Below are positions 14,684 through 23,701 of a stretch of 35,082 bases of DNA, in pieces (the stretch's first letter is position 1; each line of letters opens with the position of its first letter). Made by a program: the position numbers and the translations under genes. The notes beneath the pieces were generated by a model that saw nothing but the letters and a program-made list of their open reading frames with translations, was not told the origin of the DNA and searched no databases. Source of the stretch: Thiomicrorhabdus sp. (GTDB lineage Bacteria > Pseudomonadota > Gammaproteobacteria > Thiomicrospirales > Thiomicrospiraceae); NCBI GenBank assembly GCA_021648625.1, contig JAKISK010000010.1, positions 1-35,082 on the forward strand, given 5' to 3'.

Positions 14684-15898
14684 ATGAGCCTCCCCGCACG
14701 ATCAAACCCGATTTCCCCTTTTAAATTTGCTCCCATGCCTGCCATTCATTTTGGCTGGGGCATTCGCCAACAACTTATTGAGTTTTTAATTCAGAATTTT
14801 TCCAAAAAACTGGTGGTGATCACTGGAAAAACCCTTGCCAATCAAGGCTATTTTGGTCATGAATTGCTCAAGCAACTGCATGCACAAAACATATCTTTGC
14901 AACACTTCATTATTTCTGGCGAACCCTCTCCCGAACAAGTGGATGAGATCGTACAACAATGCAATTGCAATACTCAAGCGGTCGTTGGCTTGGGCGGCGG
15001 CAGTGTACTCGATGCGGCAAAAGCCATTGCAGGGTTAATTCCCAGTCAAACCTCGGTAATGGACTATTTAGAAGGGGTTGGACTGGGTAAACCATTTAAT
15101 ATGGACACCTGCCCATTCATTGCGGTTCCCACCACCGCTGGAACGGGCAGTGAAACCACCAAAAACGCAGTGTTATCTAAATTAGGGCAGTTTAAAAAGT
15201 CGTTTCGAGACGATAAATTACTGGCCAAACACGTTTGGCTCGATCCAGAGTTACTAACAACCTGCCCCAAAGAGACGCTGTACGCAACGGGCTTGGATGC
15301 TTTTACACAGCTTTTGGAGTCTTATACCACGTTAAAAAGCAATCCCATGACGGATGCACTGTCGTGGCAAGGCATGACGCTTTTTCAAGGGGCGTTTGAA
15401 AAAATTGACAGCTCAGATAAAAGTATTCAACAAGAGGGCTACAGCAACCTCATGCTCGCCGCGTCTTTATCCGGCATTACCTTAGCCAATGCAGGACTGG
15501 GCGCAGTGCATGGCTTAGCAGGCCCCATTGGAGCGTTTTTTAAAGCCCCACATGGCATTGTTTGCGCTCGACTGTTAGCGCCCATCACTCAAATGAACAT
15601 TGAAACATTGCTCAAAACAAAGAACGCGGAAGCCAAACGGTGCTTAGAAAAATATCAGAAAATCAGCGTACTGCTAGCACCCAATCAAACACAAGATAGT
15701 GCATTTATTTTGAAAGCACTGATTCAAACCCTGAACAAACTGACTTTGCGGTACGCCCCTAACGGTTTAGCGGAGCATGGGCTAAAAGCAAACAATTTAC
15801 ATAACATTATTGAGAACTGTCGAAGTGGCAGTATGCTAGGGAATCCAGTTGAATTAAACGACCAGCAACTTTTAAAGGCTCTCAAAAGAGCACTTTAA
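14684..15898 (+). CDS. Iron-containing (group III) alcohol dehydrogenase family protein
   Basis: NAD(P)-dependent oxidoreductase of the Fe-ADH family, acting on an alcohol/aldehyde or related substrate that cannot be named from sequence. The nucleotide-binding loop GLGGGSVLDAAKA is at ~103-114, PTTAGTGSE at ~149-157, and the metal site motifs are GLDAFTQLLES (~203-213), AVHGLAG (~274-280) and KAPHG (~287-291). The expected metal ligands are an Asp and three His. Here D205, H276 and H290 are present, but the position normally held by the second ligand (FucO-type DxxxH) is Gln 209. The enzyme may therefore bind its metal differently or use Zn. It follows rep closely with no visible terminator. 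A weak A/T-rich inverted repeat after its stop is not convincing as a terminator. Confidence 0.85.
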   Translation: MSLPARSNPISPFKFAPMPAIHFGWGIRQQLIEFLIQNFSKKLVVITGKTLANQGYFGHELLKQLHAQNISLQHFIISGEPSPEQVDEIVQQCNCNTQAVVGLGGGSVLDAAKAIAGLIPSQTSVMDYLEGVGLGKPFNMDTCPFIAVPTTAGTGSETTKNAVLSKLGQFKKSFRDDKLLAKHVWLDPELLTTCPKETLYATGLDAFTQLLESYTTLKSNPMTDALSWQGMTLFQGAFEKIDSSDKSIQQEGYSNLMLAASLSGITLANAGLGAVHGLAGPIGAFFKAPHGIVCARLLAPITQMNIETLLKTKNAEAKRCLEKYQKISVLLAPNQTQDSAFILKALIQTLNKLTLRYAPNGLAEHGLKANNLHNIIENCRSGSMLGNPVELNDQQLLKALKRAL

Positions 15899-16039
15899 AA
15901 AAGTTTTAAAAAAAACAACCTAAAGGGTGACTTTTTTCGCAAAATTGAGTAGTATCCTTTACCATATAAAAAAACGTGTATGTTTTGTAGGATTAAAGCT
16001 AAACAAATTCGTTCCAAAACCCAAATCTCAGAGTCCTTT

Positions 16040-16957
16040 ATGAAAAAAATTAAAATCGCCCTTATAACCAGTAGCCTACTTTCCGCTGGACTTTCCTTCC
16101 CATCTTATGCCGAAGATGAACATGGCATATTAACACATGCCATAGAAAGCATAACGAGCCATGATGTAAATAAAACAACTACCTACTACCGAGATTTGGA
16201 TCAAGACGGGGTTAGTGATGAACACGATCATTGTCTCAATACGATGTTTGGCGTTCCTGTTGACCAGAACGGGTGTGAATTGGATGATGATAAAGATGGC
16301 GTTGTCAATCGCATTGATCAATGTCCAAACTCTGCACCTGGCGCTTTTGTAAACCGTGTAGGCTGTGAACTGGACAGTGACGGTGATGGCGTTCCTAACA
16401 GTAAGGATAAATGCCCTAGAACCCCTAAAGGAGTCTCCGTAGATGCTCATGGATGCGAATTTATTGACACCGACCAAGACTTGGTCAATGATAAATTTGA
16501 CGAATGCCTTGATACGCCTCTGGATGGTTCTGTAAACCGACATGGTTGCGAACCTCACGAATATGTTTTAACCAACATTATTTTCCAGTCGTTCGCACAT
16601 GATATTCAAGAAAGTCAAAGACCTATTTTAAGAAAAGATGCCGCACTCTTAAGTAATTTAAAAGAAGGTGAAGTGGTCTTAATTACAGGACACACTGATT
16701 ATACGGCTTCTGATGACGTAAACCTTCGCCTCTCTTGGCGCCGTGCAGACAGTACAAAACAATTTATCATTGATGAATTAGGGCATATTGAGCAAAAAGT
16801 CTACATTAATGGCTATGGTGAAGATCAACCAACTGCCAGCAATGCTAACGAAGAAGGAAAGCAAGAAAACCGTCGCATTGAACTAAGAGTAATTACGCGG
16901 GATGAACTTCCTAGCGATGCAATGCTAACGTTGCCTCCAGAAATGATACCAAGATAA
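16040..16957 (+). CDS. OmpA-family outer-membrane protein with thrombospondin type 3 (TSP3) calcium-binding repeats
   Basis: A Sec signal peptide (MKKIKIALITSSLLSAGLS, cleavage likely after SYA) is followed by several Asp-rich TSP3 repeats (DLDQDGVSDEHDHC, DDDKDGVVNRIDQC, DSDGDGVPNSKDKC, DTDQDLVNDKFDEC), each with paired Cys, which bind calcium in related proteins. A C-terminal OmpA/MotB peptidoglycan-binding domain follows, with GHTDYTASDDVNLRLSWRRA and NRRIELR. No beta-barrel is present, so it is probably a periplasmic or surface linker to peptidoglycan. ATG at 16040 is chosen over 15980 because the signal peptide starts there. It is first in the Lap-type locus; OmpA-like genes next to lapG/lapD are also known from Shewanella bpf loci, suggesting a role in adhesin handling. 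Confidence 0.88.
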   Translation: MKKIKIALITSSLLSAGLSFPSYAEDEHGILTHAIESITSHDVNKTTTYYRDLDQDGVSDEHDHCLNTMFGVPVDQNGCELDDDKDGVVNRIDQCPNSAPGAFVNRVGCELDSDGDGVPNSKDKCPRTPKGVSVDAHGCEFIDTDQDLVNDKFDECLDTPLDGSVNRHGCEPHEYVLTNIIFQSFAHDIQESQRPILRKDAALLSNLKEGEVVLITGHTDYTASDDVNLRLSWRRADSTKQFIIDELGHIEQKVYINGYGEDQPTASNANEEGKQENRRIELRVITRDELPSDAMLTLPPEMIPR

Positions 16958-17055
16958 GTATTTTGTACAATACAAACTGATATCCCTTACTGTTTTGAAT
17001 GAAACTTAATGGATATCAGTTGCCTTTACTCCCCTCCTTATATAGACTTCTTCAA

Positions 17056-17718
17056 ATGAAACAGTTATTAAGGCTCGTGGGAGTTTTTTTGTGCGTTACG
17101 TTAACCCTTGCTTTAAACGGTGCAAAGGCGACTCCTCCCCCCAACATTGTCTCAAAGCAAGACATTCAAGATGCAATACAAAAATATGGCCTATTCGCTG
17201 GAAGGCGGCTCGAAGCATGGCAACAGCTCGTAAATGATAACGTTAATCAACCAGAATCCGTTCAGCTCAGAAATGTAAATAATTTTTTTAATGAAGTACG
17301 CTTTATTTCTGACATTGATCACTGGAAACAAACCGATTACTGGGCAACGCCGATTGAAATGCTTTCAACCGATGCTGGAGACTGCGAAGACTATACCATC
17401 GCTAAATACTTTACTCTTAAGGCGCTCGGAGTACCTGAAAAAAAACTGTACCTTACTTACGTTAAGGCGATCCGTTTAAATCAAGCGCACATGGTTCTCA
17501 CTTATTTTAAAACACCACAATCCATCCCTCTCGTGTTAGATAACATTAACAAGCGTATTTTAGAGGCCACAAAACGTAGCGATCTTGTCCCTATCTACAG
17601 CTTTAACGGTGATGGTCTATGGCTTGCGAAACAACGTGGCAAAGGACGTTCCGTTTCAGGTGGAACGAGAAAATTAAAAGCTTGGAACAACTTACTAGAG
17701 CGACTTAAAACGCAATAG
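17056..17718 (+). CDS. lapG: LapG-type periplasmic calcium-dependent cysteine protease
   Basis: LapG proteases cut the N-terminal region of large RTX adhesins and so release cells from a biofilm; LapD binds and restrains them when c-di-GMP is high. Numbering from this start, the transglutaminase-like triad is C110 in DAGDCEDYT, H145 in NQAHMVL and D162 in LVLDNI; the acidic residues beside the cysteine are the calcium ligands in characterised LapG. A signal peptide (MKQLLRLVGVFLCVTLTLAL) directs it to the periplasm. A start at 16999 is possible and would add 19 residues before the signal peptide; neither start has a good Shine-Dalgarno, so the choice rests on the signal peptide. It lies between the OmpA-like gene and lapD. 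Confidence 0.92.
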   Translation: MKQLLRLVGVFLCVTLTLALNGAKATPPPNIVSKQDIQDAIQKYGLFAGRRLEAWQQLVNDNVNQPESVQLRNVNNFFNEVRFISDIDHWKQTDYWATPIEMLSTDAGDCEDYTIAKYFTLKALGVPEKKLYLTYVKAIRLNQAHMVLTYFKTPQSIPLVLDNINKRILEATKRSDLVPIYSFNGDGLWLAKQRGKGRSVSGGTRKLKAWNNLLERLKTQ

Positions 17719-17735
17719 CCATTTTAAATTATAAT

Positions 17736-17775
17736 GAGACCTTTGCACGAAAAGGTGCACGGATGAAAAAGTCTC
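17736..17775. repeat. Terminal fragment of a GAGACCTTTGCACG-ended MITE
   Basis: The 36 bases from 17736 match the right end of the complete element at 32258-32417 closely (GAGACCTTTGCACGAAA, then GGTGCACGGAT). It ends in GTCTC followed by ATAAC, with ATAAT on the left side, so it may be an internally collapsed copy. It sits in the gap between lapG and lapD. Confidence 0.7.
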
Positions 17776-17810
17776 ATAACGGCTAAATAACAGTTAGAAG
17801 GATAATCTGC

Positions 17811-19766
17811 ATGAGTTTAAATAAACAAATAGTTCTTTTTATCACATCACTGCTCATGACTTTATTGATCGGTACATTTACCTTAACTCTAAACAATACC
17901 AAGCATTTTTTACAAGAACAATTAAGTGCCCATGCACAAGACACTGCAACATCTTTAGGGCTCTCTCTTAGCTCCCTTGCAGACCCTAACGACATTTCCA
18001 GCATGGAAACCATGATTAATGCGGTATTTGATCGAGGTTATTATGCAAACATCACCTTAACAAACACTGAAAACAAAGTACTTTACCAACGCTCAAATCC
18101 CAAAGAGATGGACGATGTCCCTGATCTTTTTATACAAACGATTAAACTTTCTGCGCCCGTCGCTGAATCCTTAGTTCAAGCAGGCTGGATTCCCGTTGGA
18201 ACACTTTCCGTAACCAGTCATACTGGCTACGCTTACACCGAACTATGGAACTCAGCCTTAAGCATTTTAACTTGGTTTCTGCTTTTAGCCTTTTTAGCCA
18301 TAATCATTATCATTTACGCCCTTAAAATCATGCTCTCCCCTCTTAAAAAAATGGAAGAACAAGCGCAAGCGATCGTAAAAAAAGAGTACTTGATACAAGA
18401 AAAACTTCCTAAAACTGCTGAATTTCGTAAAGTAGCCTGCGCCATGAATACGATGGTCGGTAAGCTAAAAACGGTCTTTGAACGCGATGCCAATACCGCA
18501 GAAAAATTACAAAAAATGGCCTACCAAGACCCTGTGACAGAACTTCATAATCGGCGACACTTTGAAATGCTTTTAGACAGTTTATTAGATCCGACAGATG
18601 AATCCGCAACGGGCACAATTTGCCTCTTACGCATACAAAACTTGAAGGAAGTCAATGAACACTATGGCTACATTACAGGCAATAAATTTATAAAGTCACT
18701 GTCTGAGTCCTTACAAGTTAGCTTGCACCATCGTAACAGTATTTTTGCCCGATTAAACGGAGCAGAGCTTATTGCCGTTTTACCCATTACGAACCCAGAA
18801 CAAGTTAAACCACAGGCCGAACATATTGCCAAAAACATTCCAAGCATCCTAAAGTCCTTATCCGCTGAAGCGGCAAAAACAAGCGTATCAATCGCCTATA
18901 TTTGCTATGAACCTGGGCAAACACGCAGTGCATTACTTGCTAAACTTGATTTTGCGATCACTCAAGCGGATCAGCTAGGCCGCAACCAAGTGTATTGCTA
19001 TAAAACAGATGAAACCAAGCAAGTGTCTCATGCCTCATGGGAAAAAAAGCTGGATCAAGCCTTTTTTGAAGAACGTTTTGTACTGTTTCAACAAAGCGCT
19101 TACAATAAAAACCGTGAAATTCACGACCAAGAAGTTTTAATTCGTTTAACCGATGTTGATGGCATCATCCGATCCGCAGGGTATTTTATGCCCTTCATCG
19201 AACAGCTTAATCGAATCGAAGAAATTGATAAATTTGTTATTAAATCTGCCATACACTTTTTACAGTTGCAATCACCTCGTAACGCGATTGCCATCAATTT
19301 ATCTAAATCGATTTTAGAAAATGTGCTTTTCAAGGACTGGTTCATCAAAACATTAATAGACGCCAAAGGCATCGTGTCAAACATCTCCTTTGAACTCTCT
19401 GAAAGATTAATTTTTGAAGAAAAAGGAACCGCATGGCCTCTTATCTCTGAGCTAAAAAAACTTGGCGTAGGCTTTGGAATCGATCATTTTGGAAGCGGGC
19501 TAACCAACATGAGCTACCTTCAAACCTTACAGCCAGACTACATTAAATTAGACCCTTCATTTAGCAAATCCATTACGGATGACGAAAAGACGAAAAGCTA
19601 TATTGAAAGCTTGTGTGGACTGACCAACAGCTTGGATATTAAAATTATTGCTACCTCTATTGAAAATAAAGCACAACAAAAAAACTTTTCTGTCCTAGGA
19701 ATTAAATATTTTCAAGGCTACTACTACGGAGCTCCTACGGCTTTGGCTCATAATACTAAACTTTAA
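17811..19766 (+). CDS. lapD: LapD-type inner-membrane c-di-GMP receptor (HAMP-degenerate GGDEF-degenerate EAL)
   Basis: Membrane helix ~7-27, periplasmic LapD/MoxY N-domain ~28-150, second helix ~152-172, HAMP ~173-235, then GGDEF-like and EAL-like domains. The periplasmic output loop contains QAGWIPVG with W126, matching the Trp (W125 in Pseudomonas fluorescens) that docks LapG. The GGDEF signature is replaced by NGAEL (316-320) and EAL by EVL (441-443), and the usual DDFG is IDHFG (557-561). It should therefore bind but neither make nor break c-di-GMP, as in known LapD. When loaded with c-di-GMP it sequesters LapG and protects the adhesin. An AGAAGGA-like sequence lies ~10 bases before the ATG. 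It lies directly between lapG and the secretion genes. Confidence 0.93.
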   Translation: MSLNKQIVLFITSLLMTLLIGTFTLTLNNTKHFLQEQLSAHAQDTATSLGLSLSSLADPNDISSMETMINAVFDRGYYANITLTNTENKVLYQRSNPKEMDDVPDLFIQTIKLSAPVAESLVQAGWIPVGTLSVTSHTGYAYTELWNSALSILTWFLLLAFLAIIIIIYALKIMLSPLKKMEEQAQAIVKKEYLIQEKLPKTAEFRKVACAMNTMVGKLKTVFERDANTAEKLQKMAYQDPVTELHNRRHFEMLLDSLLDPTDESATGTICLLRIQNLKEVNEHYGYITGNKFIKSLSESLQVSLHHRNSIFARLNGAELIAVLPITNPEQVKPQAEHIAKNIPSILKSLSAEAAKTSVSIAYICYEPGQTRSALLAKLDFAITQADQLGRNQVYCYKTDETKQVSHASWEKKLDQAFFEERFVLFQQSAYNKNREIHDQEVLIRLTDVDGIIRSAGYFMPFIEQLNRIEEIDKFVIKSAIHFLQLQSPRNAIAINLSKSILENVLFKDWFIKTLIDAKGIVSNISFELSERLIFEEKGTAWPLISELKKLGVGFGIDHFGSGLTNMSYLQTLQPDYIKLDPSFSKSITDDEKTKSYIESLCGLTNSLDIKIIATSIENKAQQKNFSVLGIKYFQGYYYGAPTALAHNTKL

Positions 19767-19821
19767 AAAAACATATTTTTCTCGAACAAACTCTTTGTAT
19801 GACAACAGCATTACATTCAAG

Positions 19822-21996
19822 ATGATAGGCGATATGGAACCAATAAAAAACGAAACCTTACAGAAACATACAGAGCTCCACAGCCCCTTACTTGACTGCT
19901 TAGTCATCTATACCAAATTAAACCGCCAACCTTTTTCCAAAGAGGCCTTGATTTCTGGCCTTCCCATTGAAAAGAGTAACGTGCCACCTGATATTTTTAT
20001 ACGTGCAGCAGAACGCGCCAATTTAATTGCCAGCTTTAAAGAGAGGCCGCTTCAAAATATTTCAAACTTAGTACTTCCCTGTATTCTTATTTTGAAAAAC
20101 AATCAAGCGTGTATTCTAGAGCACATAGACCTAGAAGCAGACAAAGCCAGAATTATTTTACCTGAAGCCAAAGAGGGATCCATTAATATTGACCTTACCA
20201 AGCTTGAGTCCGACTACACAGGGTATACCATTTACCTCACCATAAAAATGCGCCACGAGAAGAAAACAGAAAATATACTTGGCTTTCAAGACTGTCACTG
20301 GTTTTGGGGGACCTTATGGTCATCAAAATCCATTTATCGAGATGTATTGATTGCATCCATTGTCATCAATATATTCGTACTCGCCACCCCTCTCTTTGTA
20401 ATGAATGTGTACGATAGAATTGTGCCCAACAATGCCATTGAATCCTTGTGGGTGCTTGCAATAGGCGTCAGTGTTATTTATCTATTTGATGTTTTACTGA
20501 AATATTTGCGCTCCTACTTTCTTGAAGTCGCGGGGAAAAAAAGTGACGTTATCATGTCAGGTAAAATTTTTGAACAAACACTTGGCCTCACCATGGAAAA
20601 TCGAAATGGATCCATTGGTGCGTTTGCAAACACACTTCGAGAATTTGACAGTATCCGAAACTTTTTCACCTCGGGTACCATTGCCTCATTAGTCGACCTG
20701 CCTTTTACCATTATTTTTTTACTGGTTATTTTTTATATCGCAGGCCTAATTGTTTTAGTCCCTATTTCCATCATTCTTATTATTTTGCTTTACAGCATCC
20801 TATTCAAAGGCCCTATTCAACGCAGTATAGAAGCAACTTATGAAGCCAATAGCCAAAAAAATGCCGTACTTATAGAAACCCTAACTGCAATGGAAACCAT
20901 TAAATCCATGGGCATTGAAGCACGTTCTCAATGGAAATGGGAACAAGCCATTGGAGAGATTGCACAAACCAGCTTACGCTCTAAAATGCTGCAAAGCTCA
21001 ATTGGGAGAATGACAGGGTTTATGCAACAAATTAGCACCGTTGTGATTGTTCTTGCGGGGGTCTATTTCATTACCAAAGGTGACTTAACCATGGGAGGGC
21101 TTATTGCAACCGTCATGATTAGCCAGAGAGCCATCGGCCCAATGGGACAATTTGCGAATTTAGCGACAACCTACTCTCAAACAAAGACGGCATTTAACTC
21201 TTTAAACGAACTCATGATAAAAGAAGTTGAAAGACCTGCCAATAAACGCTTTATCCAGCACCCACTCATTGAAGGACGAATTGAATTTAACAATGTGAGC
21301 TTTACCTACCCAGGAGATACAAAGCAAGCGCTTCATCAAGTCAGCTTTATAATTGAACCTGGAGAAAGCGTCGCCATTATTGGACGTATTGGTTCTGGAA
21401 AATCGACCATTGAAAAACTTATTTTAGGGTTTTATCGTGTCGATGAAGGCGCCATTTTAATTGATGGCATTGATATTTCACAACTAGATCCCGCCGAACT
21501 AAGACGAAATATAAATTATGTTCCGCAAGATATTACCCTATTTAGTGGCGATGTTCGTGACAACATCTCTTATAAAGCGCCCTACATTGATGACAGCATT
21601 ATTTTAAAAGCCGCTAAACTTGCAGGTGTCGATGATTTTATAAAACAGCACCCTTCTGGCTACAGTTTAAAGATTAATGAAGGGGGAAAATCCCTCTCTG
21701 GTGGACAGAGACAAAGCATTGCTGTCGCACGAGCACTGTTACTAGAGTCTCCCATCTATATGTTTGATGAACCAACCAATGCAATGGATGCAAAAACAGA
21801 GCAAATCATGATCGACCGACTCAAAACAGGTACACTCAATAGCACCACTTTATTAGTCACCCATAAAATGAGTTTACTGCAACTTGTTGATCGCCTCATG
21901 GTCATGGATAACGGCAAAATGATTGCTGATGGCCCAAAACAAACCGTATTAGACGCCCTTAAAACGGGCAAAATAAGTAAAAAGACATCCACATGA
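19822..21996 (+). CDS. lapB: Type I secretion ABC transporter, RTX/adhesin exporter (LapB type)
   Basis: Inner-membrane motor that exports large RTX-type adhesins through a channel with the fusion protein and TolC-like partner. The order is an N-terminal C39-like domain (~15-135) that appears to lack the catalytic Cys, as expected for non-cleaved RTX substrates; six membrane helices (~170-440); and an ABC ATPase with Walker A GRIGSGKST (521-529), signature SLSGGQRQ, Walker B PIYMFDEP and an H-loop in LLVTHKM. The frame opens at a TTG (19795), but the first ATGs are 19822 and 19834, neither with a strong ribosome site; 19822 is a compromise. The gene overlaps the next by 4 bp (ATGA). The exported adhesin is not encoded in this window. 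Confidence 0.9.
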   Translation: MIGDMEPIKNETLQKHTELHSPLLDCLVIYTKLNRQPFSKEALISGLPIEKSNVPPDIFIRAAERANLIASFKERPLQNISNLVLPCILILKNNQACILEHIDLEADKARIILPEAKEGSINIDLTKLESDYTGYTIYLTIKMRHEKKTENILGFQDCHWFWGTLWSSKSIYRDVLIASIVINIFVLATPLFVMNVYDRIVPNNAIESLWVLAIGVSVIYLFDVLLKYLRSYFLEVAGKKSDVIMSGKIFEQTLGLTMENRNGSIGAFANTLREFDSIRNFFTSGTIASLVDLPFTIIFLLVIFYIAGLIVLVPISIILIILLYSILFKGPIQRSIEATYEANSQKNAVLIETLTAMETIKSMGIEARSQWKWEQAIGEIAQTSLRSKMLQSSIGRMTGFMQQISTVVIVLAGVYFITKGDLTMGGLIATVMISQRAIGPMGQFANLATTYSQTKTAFNSLNELMIKEVERPANKRFIQHPLIEGRIEFNNVSFTYPGDTKQALHQVSFIIEPGESVAIIGRIGSGKSTIEKLILGFYRVDEGAILIDGIDISQLDPAELRRNINYVPQDITLFSGDVRDNISYKAPYIDDSIILKAAKLAGVDDFIKQHPSGYSLKINEGGKSLSGGQRQSIAVARALLLESPIYMFDEPTNAMDAKTEQIMIDRLKTGTLNSTTLLVTHKMSLLQLVDRLMVMDNGKMIADGPKQTVLDALKTGKISKKTST

Positions 21997-23426
21997 CAAA
22001 AAACAACAACGCTTCTAAAAGCACACATGAAAGCATTATGCCTGCGGTAGCCGAAAATTCTCAAGCTTTAACAAAGAGTCAAGAAGCCATAAAGCAACAC
22101 AAAGAAGAGATCATTAAGCAAGACATTGAGTTTATGTCTAGCTTAAGTCAAGCCGCGCTTGAAAGACCCACAGCAAGATCACAATGGCTCGTTTGGATTA
22201 TTTTATTGGTTGTGATTTGGCTCATTACTTGGGCAAACTATGCCGAACTGGATAAAATTGTACGTGGTGAAGGAAAGGTTGTTCCTTCCACCAAAATCCA
22301 AATCATTCAAAACCTGGAAGGTGGGATTGTTGAAGAAATTTTTGTCAATACAGGCAGCCATGTAACCAAAGGGCAAATATTGATGAAGCTGAACAATATT
22401 CAGTTCTCAAGCTCTTTTGACGAAAGTGAGATTAAAGAAGCCCAATTAACCGCTCGAGCACAAAGATTAAAAGCCGAGGCCTTTAACAAACCCTTTAAGC
22501 CCCATACAACAGCACAAGATCAAAAAATACAAATCCTTTATGACCGAGAGAAAAGGCTATACAAAGCAAGAGCAAGGCAGCATAAAACCAATGACAACAT
22601 TATTGCCGAGCAAATTGAGCAAAAAAAACTGGAGCTGCGCGAAGCAAAAAACCAACTCATACAGCTCAAGCGAACACTTCAATTACTTCAACAAGAAATC
22701 GCTTTAACTCAGCCTCTTGTTAATCAAGGAATAGCCTCGCATGTTGATTTATTAAAACTTCAACGAGAAGAAAACGAAGCGTACTCGAAATTAAAATCCG
22801 TGGAGTACTCAATCCCAAAGTTTCAATCCGTGATCACTGAATTTCGTTCAAAACGAATTGAAGCAAAAGAAAACTTGATGAATGAAGCGCATGAAGAGTT
22901 CAACCAAGTGCTTGCTGAAATTAGTCAGCTCGAAAAGTCCAATACGGCACTGGCTGATCGAGTCACGCGAACCGAAATAAAATCCCCTGTTAATGGAACG
23001 ATTAAGCAAATGTTTGTCAGCACCATCGGAGGCGTTATTCAACCAGGCCGTGATATCATCGAAATTGTACCCGAAAATGACGCCCTAGTACTCGAAACAA
23101 AAATATTGCCCGCAGATATTGGCTTTATTTACAATGGACTCGTTGCAAAAGTTAAATTTACCGCCTATGATTTTTCTATTTACGGTGGACTTGATGGAAC
23201 CGTTTCCCAGATTTCAGCCGATACAATTACAGACGAAGAGGGAAACAGTTTCTATATTGCACGAATTAAAACAAACGAGACCCATTTAGGTTCGGTGGAC
23301 AACCCTTTATACTTACTTCCTGGAATGACCGCAAGTGTTGATATTATAGTCGGCAAGCACACACTATTAGACTATTTATTAAAGCCTATTATTAAAGCAA
23401 AAGACCTCGCCTTGCGAGAGTCCTAA
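21993..23426 (+). CDS. lapC: Type I secretion membrane fusion protein, HlyD family (LapC type)
   Basis: Periplasmic adaptor joining the ABC exporter to the outer-membrane channel. A cytoplasmic N-terminus (~1-63) is followed by one membrane helix (~64-82, WLVWIILLVVIWLITWA), a biotinyl-lipoyl-like half (IQNLEGGIVEEIFVNTGSHV), a long coiled-coil hairpin rich in Gln/Glu/Lys (~140-315), the second lipoyl half (IKSPVNGTIKQMFVSTIGGV), and beta-barrel parts up to LLPGMTASVDIIVGKHT, the usual HlyD end. The start overlaps the stop of the ABC gene, showing tight coupling. Two repeats (a MITE fragment and a complete MITE) lie directly downstream before the regulator gene. Confidence 0.92.
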   Translation: MTKNNNASKSTHESIMPAVAENSQALTKSQEAIKQHKEEIIKQDIEFMSSLSQAALERPTARSQWLVWIILLVVIWLITWANYAELDKIVRGEGKVVPSTKIQIIQNLEGGIVEEIFVNTGSHVTKGQILMKLNNIQFSSSFDESEIKEAQLTARAQRLKAEAFNKPFKPHTTAQDQKIQILYDREKRLYKARARQHKTNDNIIAEQIEQKKLELREAKNQLIQLKRTLQLLQQEIALTQPLVNQGIASHVDLLKLQREENEAYSKLKSVEYSIPKFQSVITEFRSKRIEAKENLMNEAHEEFNQVLAEISQLEKSNTALADRVTRTEIKSPVNGTIKQMFVSTIGGVIQPGRDIIEIVPENDALVLETKILPADIGFIYNGLVAKVKFTAYDFSIYGGLDGTVSQISADTITDEEGNSFYIARIKTNETHLGSVDNPLYLLPGMTASVDIIVGKHTLLDYLLKPIIKAKDLALRES

Positions 23427-23463
23427 AATAAACCCTCTTACAGAATAAAGTTTTATATATAAT

Positions 23464-23502
23464 GAGACCTTTGCACGAAAAGGTTCATCAATGCACCGTC
23501 AA
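23464..23502 (+). repeat. Second terminal fragment of the GAGACCTTTGCACG element
   Basis: TATAAT, then GAGACCTTTGCACGAAAAGG, matches the fragment at 17736 including the flanking TATAAT, then diverges. It is cut off on the right by the CTAG-flanked MITE that follows at once, so this element may have landed inside the older one. Confidence 0.65.
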
Positions 23503-23669
23503 CTAGGAGGCTGCCCGAGAACTAGAGTCGTAACGAAAATCACAGAAACGTTATAAGGTGACTTTATCAAAAAAGGCGAATAGCACGGCTATTTAACGAC
23601 TTTGATAAGGTCAGCTTATGATGTTTATGGGGTTTACAGTCGATTTTTAGTTCTCGAACAGCCTCCTAG
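23503..23669. mobile_element. CTAG-flanked palindromic MITE upstream of the LuxR-type gene
   Basis: Ends are GAGGCTGCCCGAGAACTA (from 23507) and the complement of GAGGCTGTTCGAGAACTA (ending 23665), flanked on both sides by CTAG, the target duplication typical of the IS5 group. The interior is also palindromic (ATAAGGTGACTTTATCAAA against its near-complement) with a small centre AATAGC/GCTATT. It has no coding capacity. It interrupts the lap locus between lapC and the regulator gene and could affect read-through. Confidence 0.85.
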
Positions 23670-23701
23670 ATAACATTACTGACACTACATTAAGGCTCCC
23701 G

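Noticed and set aside
15945-15984. Promoter for the OmpA/Lap locus (TTGAGT/TATAAA or TTTACC/TATGTT)
   Set aside because: Spacers of 14 and 15 bp are too short to support either pair with confidence.
17730-17735. TATAAT beside the element end as a promoter for lapD
   Set aside because: No -35-like hexamer at 16-18 bp; the same bases are explained by target preference of the element.
19798-19824. Eight-codon leader peptide overlapping the ABC transporter start (ATG ... TGA)
   Set aside because: The overlap with the ATG at 19822 is neat, but there is no ribosome site before it; likely chance.
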